Assembly (NCBI GenBank): GCA_049965775.1
Contig: JBMFVX010000070.1
Location: 1 to 14,932 of the forward strand
DNA length: 14,932 nucleotides
From: JABEVB01 sp049965775
GTDB taxonomy: Bacteria; Planctomycetota; Phycisphaerae; WQYP01
Direction of reading: 5' to 3'
The notes under the pieces are model-generated. The model worked only from the letters and a program-made list of their open reading frames with translations. It had not been told where the DNA came from and did not search any database. This document shows positions 7,715 to 14,906 of this stretch, in pieces (the stretch's first letter is position 1; the number at the start of each line of letters is the position of its first letter). The position numbers and the translations under genes were made by a program.

Positions 7715-9136
7715 TTTGCGGCCGGCGCGGTAACCATACAGACCATAAAACGCTATATAAACATACGAAATGATCGGTACCACGAGCGACGCCTGTATTC
7801 CGATGCGATCGGCCATAAACCCCTGCAGCGGCGGCAGCAGCGCGCCGCCGAGAATCGCCACGACCAACAGACTGGACGCCTGACTTTTGAAAGCACCCAA
7901 GCCTTCAATGGCCAGCGAAAAAATATTAGACCACATCACGGAGTCAAACAGGCCGATGCCCAGCACCGCCCATACCGCCACCGTGCCGGAGGAGAAGATA
8001 CCCGTCAGCAGCAACCCAATGATGATGGCGCTAAACAGCACCAGCATACGATGCGGACTCGATTCTCCAAGATAAAACGCCACCAGCATAATGCCGAGCA
8101 TCACTCCATAGTGCAGCGCATTGGCTCTGCCCGATAGCAGCCACACCACAACGAAGGCCGCCACCGGCAGCAGCGCCACGATCGTATGCCGCAACCATCG
8201 TCGCATATCACTTAGCGCAAAAGCCCCCATAAACCGCCCGATCATCAGGCCGCCCCAATAAAAGGAAAGGTACTTGGCAGCCACTTTGTGGGCCATGGCT
8301 CCCAACGCCGGCAATCCGAGGTAATTAACAAGAGAGCTGCCAACCGTCACCTCCCCGCCAACATAAAAGAAGATCGCAACCATACCCAACACCATATGCG
8401 GATGGCGGATGGCACCGGCGCCGCGAGGCAAATGCTCAACATTCTTAAAATTCGGAAGGTGCGCGAATGTAAAGGCCACTGCCAAAAGCACAAACACGCC
8501 CGCCACGCACAAATAAGGTATCTTTACTGAGTCGGCACCTGAGGCGCCAGCCGTATTGAACACGCTGAAAATCAGCCAGCCCGCAACCACCGGGCCGATC
8601 GTCGTGCCAAACGAGTTGAACGCCTGGGATAAATTCAGCCGGCTGGAAGCAGTTTGCTCCGGTCCTAATATGGTGACATACGGGTTGGCAGCAATCTGCA
8701 GCATCGCAAAGCCGATGCCCACGATAAACAACGCCATCAAAAAAAACGGATACGACACGATCACAGCCGCCGGATAAAACAAGGCCGTACCGACGGCGGC
8801 GATCAGCAATCCAATGATCACGCCGTTCTTGTAGCCAATGCGATTAATCGGATCGCCCCAGTACATGGAAATCAGGTAATAGATCAGCGAGCCGATCGTA
8901 TAGGCGCCAAAAAATGCGAACTGAATCAGCATCGCCTGGAAGTAAGTAAGATTAAACGCCTCCTTAAAGCGCGGAATGAGAATGTCATTCCAAACAGTTA
9001 AAAAACCCCACATAAAAAACAGAATGGTCATGATGGCAAACGGGCCACGATATGTTTGCCTTACAGGCGTTTCGCGTCCCGCAGCCGTTGTCACCGATGC
9101 TGGAATATTAACTGCCAAAGCAAACCGCCTTTTCAT
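7700..9136 (-). CDS. FucP/NagP-type MFS sugar:H+ symporter
   Basis: An inner-membrane symporter of 478 residues in the fucose-glucose/galactose-NagP branch of MFS, with about 12 hydrophobic segments. Family motifs: GPFAIMTILFFMWGFLTVWNDIL... from residue 31 (Asp51 matches the substrate/proton Asp46 of E. coli FucP); FAMLQIAANPYVTILGPE (143-160); and RLNLSQAFNSFGTTIGP (166-182). Gln147 replaces the proton-relay Glu135 of E. coli FucP, a change I associate with the glucose/galactose and GlcNAc members, so fucose is not the obvious substrate. The GH20 gene 750 bases away suggests N-acetylglucosamine or a related sugar (inference). Start: I prefer the ATG at 9136. An in-frame GTG at 9178 would add 14 residues and has GGGA 6 bases upstream, so it cannot be excluded. 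Confidence 0.92.
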   Translation of the reverse strand: MKRRFALAVNIPASVTTAAGRETPVRQTYRGPFAIMTILFFMWGFLTVWNDILIPRFKEAFNLTYFQAMLIQFAFFGAYTIGSLIYYLISMYWGDPINRIGYKNGVIIGLLIAAVGTALFYPAAVIVSYPFFLMALFIVGIGFAMLQIAANPYVTILGPEQTASSRLNLSQAFNSFGTTIGPVVAGWLIFSVFNTAGASGADSVKIPYLCVAGVFVLLAVAFTFAHLPNFKNVEHLPRGAGAIRHPHMVLGMVAIFFYVGGEVTVGSSLVNYLGLPALGAMAHKVAAKYLSFYWGGLMIGRFMGAFALSDMRRWLRHTIVALLPVAAFVVVWLLSGRANALHYGVMLGIMLVAFYLGESSPHRMLVLFSAIIIGLLLTGIFSSGTVAVWAVLGIGLFDSVMWSNIFSLAIEGLGAFKSQASSLLVVAILGGALLPPLQGFMADRIGIQASLVVPIISYVYIAFYGLYGYRAGRKETAT

Positions 9137-9257
9137 AACCGCTTGTGCCGCGACGGCAAACACAAGCGAAGGTCCCACATGACATCCCGCCGCATCAACC
9201 GATCCCGATGCGGCACGGACCCGGCAGTCTGCTGCCAGCCTTCTTATTTCGGTGCAG

Positions 9258-9266
9258 TGTATAGCA
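9258..9266 (-). promoter_or_regulatory. candidate extended -10 promoter element of the MFS symporter gene
   Basis: On the minus strand this reads TGCTATACA, an extended -10 motif, about 120 bases before the ATG at 9136. No good -35 is seen 17 bases upstream. An imperfect direct repeat (TTGCGCTAA at 9276-9284, TTGCGACTAA at 9291-9300) lies just upstream, where an activator or repressor could bind. Confidence 0.25.
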
Positions 9267-9325
9267 AAACAGTCGTTGCGCTAAGATTTATTGCGACTAA
9301 TGCTCTGTCCAAGTAATCGGCATCA

Positions 9326-9359
9326 GCGCCAGTACTGGTGCTTGAACCAGCATTTTTTT
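9326..9359 (+). terminator. orphan terminator-like hairpin with a seven-T run
   Basis: CTGGT (9335-9339) and ACCAG (9346-9350) form a stem with loop GCTTGA, followed by CA and seven Ts (9353-9359). An alternative stem, GCGCCAG with CTGGTGC (9326-9341), overlaps it. The orientation suits plus-strand RNA, but no plus-strand gene lies upstream; the nearest is the symporter gene on the opposite strand. Confidence 0.4.
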
Positions 9360-9650
9360 GCGTTCTGGCTGCATTTGACGCCCTGTTTTACCATGAAAAA
9401 GCACTACATGAACAAGTTCCTGGTCGGTTAGCATAGGACTGTATCGCCAAGCTCCAGCAAATCAACCGAGGTGGCGGAACTCGCTGCGGCAGGCGCCCAA
9501 GCAACCGCGCTCGCACTCTCACTGCCTCCAAATATGAGAAATGCCTGGCAGTTGCACTCCCGGCCAGGTGGTGATAAAAAGTGCAGCGTCCGACGCGCAA
9601 CCAAACGGTTAAGAAAGGCACGCATACGTTGGGGTGCAACGCCGGACGCC

Positions 9651-9728
9651 GCTTCGGGGGTGGTGGAATCGTTATAGCCAACATCTATCCCAGCCGGCAT
9701 ACAACGGCATAACGCACACCCCCGAAGC
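9651..9728. repeat. nested inverted repeat (12-bp perfect outer arms plus inner stem)
   Basis: GCTTCGGGGGTG (9651-9662) and CACCCCCGAAGC (9717-9728) are perfect 12-bp inverted repeats. Inside, CGTTAT-a-GCC (9670-9679) pairs with GGCATAACG (9706-9714) with one bulged base, and GCCGGC sits in the loop region. The result is a long two-stage hairpin 155 bases before the GH20 start, followed by TTATTTC. It could be an RNA structure, a terminator of an unseen transcript, or the remnant of a small mobile element. Confidence 0.55.
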
Positions 9729-9833
9729 TTATTTCACCCAATTCGCAATTTAACAAATTCCTCATAATTCCGGGGGAAACAGATTTATCCATCGTCTCAG
9801 GCAATCTGATGCATCGGAGAAATAAAAGGCATT

Positions 9834-9847
9834 GTTAAGCGTTTTAC
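9834..9847. promoter_or_regulatory. possible palindromic operator upstream of the GH20 gene
   Basis: GTTAAGCGTTTTAC is an imperfect palindrome (10 of 14 positions symmetric) centred on CG, the layout of LacI-family operators that often control sugar genes. It lies 36 bases before the ATG at 9884, next to TATACG (9848-9853), which may be a -10 box. No LacI-type regulator gene is in the window, so this is a weak call. Confidence 0.22.
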
Positions 9848-9883
9848 TATACGCCGCATCCCGGCATTTGGAGTTTAAACTTC

Positions 9884-11482
9884 ATGACCCAAGACAACGC
9901 ACCCGAGACTATCGGCACCGAAACGTATTCCACAACCGCCGCTAATTTACTGCCGGTAAATCCACTTCCCGTTAAACTTATCGTACGCTCCCAGGAGCAA
10001 CTGCCGCTGCGCGCACCTATATCAATCATCGGCCGCGGGCTTGCCTCGTTTGACTTGCAACGGCTTTATGATGTTTTTAACGACTATGCCTCGCGCCGCT
10101 GGCAACTGCCCATGCACCTTGGCACCTCGGCCGCCCCCCCCTCGGTCAGCACTATTGCACTCGAACTTCGCACCGATCTGCCCCCGCATTTTGCCGGCGT
10201 TGAATACCCCTGGCAGCGAATTGAAGCTTACTCACTCTCGTGCGGCATCGGCGGCGCGGTCATTACCGCCCCGGCATATCACGGCCTGTTTAATGGCCTC
10301 ATGACGCTGCTGCAGCTTGCCACACGCCATGCCAATGGCCGCTGGCATTTGCCAAATGTCGCCATTGAAGATTACCCACGTCTGCATTGGCGCGGTTATA
10401 TGCTTGACGTCAGCCGGCATTTTTTTGATACCGCCGAAGTTAAACGCCTGCTTGCGGCTATGGCCCTTTTTAAACTCAACCGCTTTCATTGGCATTTAAG
10501 CGATCACCAGGGTTGGCGAATTCCTATTGAGGGTTACCCCAAGCTCATCAGCGTTGGCGCGTGGCGAAGCTCCATTGGCTTTAACTTTGCCGCCAACCTG
10601 AGCAATCATTACAACAGTCATGGTCAATATGGCGGGTTTTATACCCACCAGCAGATTGAGGAGGTCGTCGCCTTTGCCGCCGAGCGACACATCACCATCG
10701 TGCCTGAAATTGATATGCCGGGCCACACCGGAGCAGCTATTGCCGCCTACCCTGCACTTAGCTGCAGCGGCCAACCCATTGCCGTTTCCACCTCGGCCAT
10801 CTGGTCAGCCCATGACCCATGCTTATGCGTCGGCGATAAGCGAGTCTACCAATTCGCCGATCGGGTTATCGGCACGCTCGCGGACTTGTTTCCCGGCCGG
10901 TACATTCACACCGGCGGCGATGAAGTTAAGTTTTATTCCTGGCAGCATTGCCCCAAGTGCCTGGCTTTGGCTAAACGCCATCACATCAAGACCATGCCGG
11001 GGCTGCAGGCATATTTTGAGCACCGCATGAACCAAATTGTGCGAGCGCACGGCAAGCTCATGATAGGCTGGGATGAAATTCTCTACGATCTGCCACGCGA
11101 TGCTGCCATCATGGCCTGGCATTCGCAGCCGCAGGTAATTGAGCGGGCCATACAGGAAAATGCACCGTGCGTGCGCGCCCCCACCGCGCATATGTATTTT
11201 GACTATACCCTTACAACCACGCCGCCGCAAAAAGTCTATGCGTTTAACCCCGCGGACGATGGCCTGGCCGGCGCCAATGACCATCTGCTGCTAGGTTCAC
11301 AGGCCTGCCTCTGGACCGAGTGGGTTCCCAACATGCAGGTGGTGCAGGAGCGCACGTTTCCGCGGCTTTGTGCGGCCGCCGAAGTGTTCTGGACGCCGCA
11401 ACATCGCCGCAACTGGCAATCTTTTGCCCAGCGGCTGCCGCACGTGTTCGTTCCCAACCTTGCCGATGCGGCGCTGCGGTAG
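9884..11482 (+). CDS. GH20 beta-N-acetylhexosaminidase, predicted cytoplasmic
   Basis: A 532-residue enzyme expected to remove terminal beta-linked GlcNAc (or GalNAc) by substrate-assisted catalysis. An N-terminal GH20b-like domain (about 25-160) precedes the catalytic barrel, whose landmarks are LHWRGYMLDVSRHF (167-180), LNRFHWHLSDHQGWRI (198-213), VPEIDMPGHTGAAIAAYP (273-290) and HTGGDEVKF (342-350), with the catalytic pair Asp346-Glu347. Trp396 (IGWDEIL), Trp412 (MAWHSQ) and Trp480 (LWTEW) fit the substrate-pocket tryptophans. Length is normal. No signal peptide or lipobox is seen; the N-terminus is polar, so it should act in the cytoplasm. The ATG at 9884 has TTGGAG at 9868-9873, 10 bases upstream. 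The sugar symporter and the exported protein beside it suggest amino-sugar oligosaccharide use. Confidence 0.95.
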   Translation: MTQDNAPETIGTETYSTTAANLLPVNPLPVKLIVRSQEQLPLRAPISIIGRGLASFDLQRLYDVFNDYASRRWQLPMHLGTSAAPPSVSTIALELRTDLPPHFAGVEYPWQRIEAYSLSCGIGGAVITAPAYHGLFNGLMTLLQLATRHANGRWHLPNVAIEDYPRLHWRGYMLDVSRHFFDTAEVKRLLAAMALFKLNRFHWHLSDHQGWRIPIEGYPKLISVGAWRSSIGFNFAANLSNHYNSHGQYGGFYTHQQIEEVVAFAAERHITIVPEIDMPGHTGAAIAAYPALSCSGQPIAVSTSAIWSAHDPCLCVGDKRVYQFADRVIGTLADLFPGRYIHTGGDEVKFYSWQHCPKCLALAKRHHIKTMPGLQAYFEHRMNQIVRAHGKLMIGWDEILYDLPRDAAIMAWHSQPQVIERAIQENAPCVRAPTAHMYFDYTLTTTPPQKVYAFNPADDGLAGANDHLLLGSQACLWTEWVPNMQVVQERTFPRLCAAAEVFWTPQHRRNWQSFAQRLPHVFVPNLADAALR

Positions 11483-11687
11483 AGCATGTTCCCGCATCAC
11501 CCCGTTACAATAGCACACCGTAACCATGGCGGAAGTTACAGGAGTTTGAACGGGCAATTGTTTCGCCCAGCGTCCAAGCCCATGATGCCAATGGTTCCAA
11601 CGCAATTAAACGCATAGAAGCGAGTTATTCTTCTTATATGCGGCGGGAGAAATGGTGGCATGGCAACCATTTTACTGGTGCAATATT

Positions 11688-14294
11688 ATGACTAAAAATG
11701 CGTCTGAAAATGTCCTATCGCGGCGACACTTTCTGGTAACTTCAGCCATGCTCGCAGTGGCAGGTGGGCTTGGCGGGCTGGCCGATTCGCTGGGGCAACC
11801 GCAGCAGCACCCAACACCGCAGGCAGCCACCACCCAGCAGCAGTTGGCCATTCTCGAGTTGCGGCGGTACATCTATCTGCGAACTGGCCAGCAACCCGTC
11901 ATAACAGGCAGCATGCACCAACTTGACTCAGCAGAACTGGTCGTGGGCGATAAAACCAACCCGGCCGTAGCCAAACTCTGCGCCGGGCAGCCATGGCAGC
12001 AGCAGGCAATGGATCTAGGCCCGCAGGAATATCTTCTACAAAGCATGCCACTGGCCGGAAAACCACGTGTGCTTATTGTCGGCGGCGACAGCATCGGCAC
12101 GCTTTATGGAGCTTACCGATTTATTGAGTTGCTTGGCGTTCGATTTTATTTGCACGGCGACGTCATTCCTGAGGGGCGCCTTCCCTGGCCGCTGCCAAGC
12201 GTCTCTGAAAGAGGCAAGCCTTTGTTTAACCTCCGCGGCATTCAACCATTTCACGACTTTCCGGAAGGACCCGACTGGTGGAATCAGCAGGACTATCTGG
12301 CCATCATCGGCCAGTTGCCAAAAATGCGGATGAATTTCATCGGGTTACATTGCTACCCCGCCGGCCCCGTTGGACCCGAACCGGCCGTATGGATCGGCCC
12401 ACGCCAAGACATCATTCCATCCGGCGACGTAACGGCAAGCTATCCCGCCGACTGGGCCAACACGGCACGCAATGACAACTGGAGCTTTAGCGCCATGAAA
12501 ACCGACGAATTCTGCGCAGGGGCCTCCATGCTTTTTGACCACAATGCCTACGGACCCAAGGTCATGCAGAGCCTGATGCCCGCACCCACAACGCCCACCC
12601 AATGCAACGAGTTGTTCAATCGCGTAGGACACATGTTTCAGATGGCTTTTTCCTGGGCCAAAAGCGTCGGCGTAAAAACCTGCCTCGGCACCGAAACGCC
12701 TCTGACCATTCCGCCGGCCGTACAGCAGCGACTGCACGCCATCGGTCTGAATCCTGCGGATATCGCCACTGTTGAGAAAATCTACAAAGGAATCTTCACA
12801 CGCATCGCACGAGCGTGCCCGACCGATTACTACTGGCTCTGGACGCCAGAGCCTTGGACTTGGCAAGGCAACTCCCCTCAGCAGTTTGCGGCCGTCGTGC
12901 AAGACATTCAGGCGGCCCTGCATGCGCTGACGTCAACCCAATCGCAAATTAAATTAGCCACCTGCGGCTGGGTGCTGGGGCCCCAGGGCAACCGCGCGGC
13001 CCTCGATAAAATTTTGCCCAAAGACGTCCCCATGAGCGCCATCAGCCGCGATGTCGGCAACATACCTGTGGATCCCGCGTTTGCCGCCCTTCACGGCCGC
13101 GATCGGTGGGCCATACCCTGGCTCGAAAACGACCCGCATCTGACCTCGCCACAGCCTTATGCAGGGCGCATGCGTTTTGATGCGGTGGCCGCTCATACCT
13201 ATGGTTGCACCGGATTATTCGGAATTCATTGGCGAACAAAAGCCGTCGCACCGAATATATCCGCCTTGGCCGCCGCCGGCTGGGACCAGTCGTGGGCCCC
13301 TTCCAATGTCTCGATTGCCTCCATATCACACTTCCCAAACCCCCAGGCAGCCAAAGACCGCTCCATGCCTGTTGATAAATTCTATCTTGATTACGCAACG
13401 GCTCATTTCGGCCCTAATGTCGCCGAGGAAGTACGGGATATTTTCTGCAAGATTGATGGTGCCCAGATGCCCCGCGCCACCACTTGGACGGGCGGCCCCG
13501 GAGGGATTGCAGCACAGTCGGAGCCATGGAGCCGCGTTCATCAAAAGTGGATGTTTGTAGACCGCTTCGCCTCGCTTGCGCCACGGGTGATGGGCGCCTC
13601 TTATAAGGAACGATTTCAAGATCAGCTTAGCACATTTCGATACGCGCGTGAGCAAGCTCACTTAGGGTGCCTGCGAGGATCGCTGGATTCCGCTGTGCAG
13701 AAGTTGCTTAAGACCACCGCTCCCGCCCAACGAAAGCAAATACTCAACAAAGCTCTGGCAATTCGCCTGAACATGACCCAGCATTGGGTTAAAATGATGC
13801 GGTATCTGCTCGCAGCCGTGTCCACCCGAGGCGAACTTGGAACACTGGCCAATCTTGAGCAACACACAAGAACCCGCAACCAGTTTCTCAACCTACACGA
13901 TACAGTCTTGGAGCACGAGCTTGGGCACGCGCTGCCAGAATCCGCAAACCCCGTCATGACATACCAAGGCGAACCCCGCCTGATCCTCCCGACCTTGCGT
14001 ACCAGCATCCAGCGGGACGAATCATTGGAACTTCAGGTGCTTATTCTTGCGGACGCCGGGGAATCATCCATCAGCGGCGCTCTGATGTGGCGACCATTGG
14101 CCAAAGGACCGTTCAAATCTGTTGCGCTACAGCACATCCGCCGTGGGGTCTACCAGACGAAACTGCCCCCGATGCCCAAACGTGTGGAAATATTTGAATA
14201 TTATATTCAGGCCAAGGCCAAAGATCGCGTCCTGCATTTTCCGCCAACGGCACCCCGGCAGAACCAAACCGTCGTCGTGCCAGATTACATGTGA
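11688..14294 (+). CDS. Tat-exported large protein with GH20b/GH67-N-like domain; probable glycan-active enzyme of unassigned family
   Basis: An 868-residue protein I cannot assign to a named family. It opens with a Tat signal (SRRHFL at 11-16, then a hydrophobic stretch to about 30), so it is probably exported folded. Residues 50-165 look like the alpha/beta domain found before the barrels of GH20, GH67 and similar hydrolases: AILELRRYIYLRTGQ, AELVVGDKTNPA, PRVLIVGGDSIGTLYGAYRF (126-145) and ELLGVRFYLHGD. A barrel-like centre (about 180-540) has acidic and aromatic loops: GTETP (Glu336), WLWTPEPWTW (Glu388), WLENDPH (Glu480) and GLFGIHWRTK. A helical section (560-750) and a C-terminal beta-rich domain (755-868) follow. 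Start: the ATG at 11688 gives a normal Tat n-region; the in-frame ATG at 11652 adds 12 residues and has GGGAG only 2 bases away. Glycan hydrolysis is inferred from fold and neighbours. Confidence 0.82.
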   Translation: MTKNASENVLSRRHFLVTSAMLAVAGGLGGLADSLGQPQQHPTPQAATTQQQLAILELRRYIYLRTGQQPVITGSMHQLDSAELVVGDKTNPAVAKLCAGQPWQQQAMDLGPQEYLLQSMPLAGKPRVLIVGGDSIGTLYGAYRFIELLGVRFYLHGDVIPEGRLPWPLPSVSERGKPLFNLRGIQPFHDFPEGPDWWNQQDYLAIIGQLPKMRMNFIGLHCYPAGPVGPEPAVWIGPRQDIIPSGDVTASYPADWANTARNDNWSFSAMKTDEFCAGASMLFDHNAYGPKVMQSLMPAPTTPTQCNELFNRVGHMFQMAFSWAKSVGVKTCLGTETPLTIPPAVQQRLHAIGLNPADIATVEKIYKGIFTRIARACPTDYYWLWTPEPWTWQGNSPQQFAAVVQDIQAALHALTSTQSQIKLATCGWVLGPQGNRAALDKILPKDVPMSAISRDVGNIPVDPAFAALHGRDRWAIPWLENDPHLTSPQPYAGRMRFDAVAAHTYGCTGLFGIHWRTKAVAPNISALAAAGWDQSWAPSNVSIASISHFPNPQAAKDRSMPVDKFYLDYATAHFGPNVAEEVRDIFCKIDGAQMPRATTWTGGPGGIAAQSEPWSRVHQKWMFVDRFASLAPRVMGASYKERFQDQLSTFRYAREQAHLGCLRGSLDSAVQKLLKTTAPAQRKQILNKALAIRLNMTQHWVKMMRYLLAAVSTRGELGTLANLEQHTRTRNQFLNLHDTVLEHELGHALPESANPVMTYQGEPRLILPTLRTSIQRDESLELQVLILADAGESSISGALMWRPLAKGPFKSVALQHIRRGVYQTKLPPMPKRVEIFEYYIQAKAKDRVLHFPPTAPRQNQTVVVPDYM

Positions 14295-14317
14295 GCGAAA
14301 AACCGGAGCGTCCAGCG

Positions 14318-14353
14318 CGAAAGTTGGGTTAGCTCAACTTTCGTACTTTAGCT
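14318..14353 (+). terminator. hairpin terminator after the 868-residue protein gene
   Basis: CGAAAGTTG (14318-14326) and CAACTTTCG (14335-14343) are perfect 9-bp arms around an 8-base loop, 24 bases after the stop codon. A further G-T pair can extend the stem. The tail (TACTTTAGCTTTG) is T-rich but interrupted. It lies between the plus-strand gene and the minus-strand remnant and could serve both. Confidence 0.5.
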
Positions 14354-14763
14354 TTGTCAGCTACAGCCACAGCCACAGCCACAGCCACAGCCACAGGCTG
14401 GTGCCGGGGGCATGTTAATGCTGCGCCGCGAGCAAAACCCCGAACAAATTGCGACGGAGAAACAACCTTAATTTTCGGCGACAATGCCGCAGCACATACG
14501 CGGGCGGCATCAAACAGGCTCAAGTCTTTGCTGTTATCGCGCGCCAACTTAAAATGCGGCCAGGCATACACCACCACCCATGTAAAGTGATCTTGCGGCT
14601 GTTTAACCGGGCCTGGCCGCCCATCGTGCAAGCAGACGCGCGACATGGGGCGACGAGCCGGCATATATGTTGTTGGGCATATTCCGTATTGATGCCAAAG
14701 CAGAAAGCACCGGCAGAGGATGGCCGCGCTTGCGCGGCAGCCAGATAATTTGCCCCTGCCCCG
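14329..14763 (-). pseudogene. frameshifted C-terminal gene remnant, GxGYxYP-like by eye
   Basis: Two overlapping minus-strand frames together read like the end of one protein. The first (from about 14763 to a stop at 14603) gives IIWLPRKRGHPLPVLSALASI, then AGSSPHVARLL; the second (to a stop at 14329) gives DHFTWVVVYAWPHFK, SLFDAARVCAAALSPKI and KVVSPSQFVRGF. That order resembles, from memory, the C-terminal end of GxGYxYP-domain proteins (a 'GKPVVSARYSLW' stretch, then '(Y/F)xVVVHAW' and 'VVTPEEFV'). Joining the frames needs a one-base shift between about 14603 and 14664. No start is visible; the upstream part is replaced by non-protein-like sequence and an inverted repeat. The second frame ends in a Val-Ala run made by the hexamer repeat. 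It could also be an intact gene with a sequencing error. The family name is tentative. Confidence 0.45.
14358..14396. repeat. CAGCCA hexamer tandem repeat
   Basis: Five perfect copies of CAGCCA (14364-14393) are preceded by one variant copy, CAGCTA (14358-14363), and followed by a partial CAG. On the minus strand the unit reads as repeated GTG GCT, that is Val-Ala, at the end of the frame of the gene remnant. A six-base unit keeps frame, so copy changes by slippage would only lengthen or shorten that tail. Confidence 0.9.
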
Positions 14764-14806
14764 TGAAACCGGCTAGTGTTCTGTCACACCCAAAAATTAG
14801 GATTGA

Positions 14807-14906
14807 TTGGTCGCAAACGCCCCAGCTGCAAGGAGCCAGCGGCGAAAACCGGGTCTGTAGACCCATTGAGCCGCTGCGACGCCGCAGATGGGGCGTTTGC
14901 GGCCAA
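14807..14906. repeat. 100-nt nested inverted repeat at the right edge
   Basis: The arms 14807-14829 and 14884-14906 are inverted copies matching at 21 of 23 positions; the core CGCAAACGCCCC (14812-14823) with GGGGCGTTTGCG (14890-14901) is perfect. Inside, CAGCGGC (14837-14843) pairs with GCCGCTG (14870-14876), and GGGTCT (14851-14856) pairs with AGACCC (14859-14864). The whole could fold into one long hairpin. It may be a small non-autonomous mobile element, part of a larger element crossing the edge, or a structured RNA. Confidence 0.6.

Larger units (their letters stand above)
9300..9883. other. long intergenic region with no convincing gene
   Basis: Short open frames exist on both strands (for example 9428-9700 minus, 90 codons; 9471-9677 plus, 68 codons), but none resembles a known protein, shows a clear ribosome-binding site or looks protein-like. 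The region instead holds a terminator-like hairpin at 9326-9359, a nested inverted repeat at 9651-9728 and a possible operator at 9834-9847 next to the GH20 gene. It could carry a small RNA or degraded mobile DNA. Confidence 0.4.

Noticed and set aside
9133..9180. 15-codon leader frame ending in ATGA overlap with the symporter ATG
   Set aside because: The 4-base overlap hints at coupling, but the ribosome-binding site is poor and a single sequence cannot show that it is translated.
9335..9352. GGTTCAAGC on the minus strand, resembling a tRNA T-loop
   Set aside because: No acceptor, D or anticodon stems fit around it; it is the terminator-like hairpin read in reverse.
9428..9700. 90-codon minus-strand and 68-codon plus-strand frames in the intergenic region
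   Set aside because: No recognisable domain, no good ribosome-binding site, and they overlap each other and the nested inverted repeat.
14358..14396. CRISPR array
   Set aside because: The repeats are direct six-base units without spacers.
14807..14906. Integron attC site
   Set aside because: The nested hairpin is suggestive, but the RYYYAAC and GTTRRRY end motifs are absent and no integrase or cassette array is seen.
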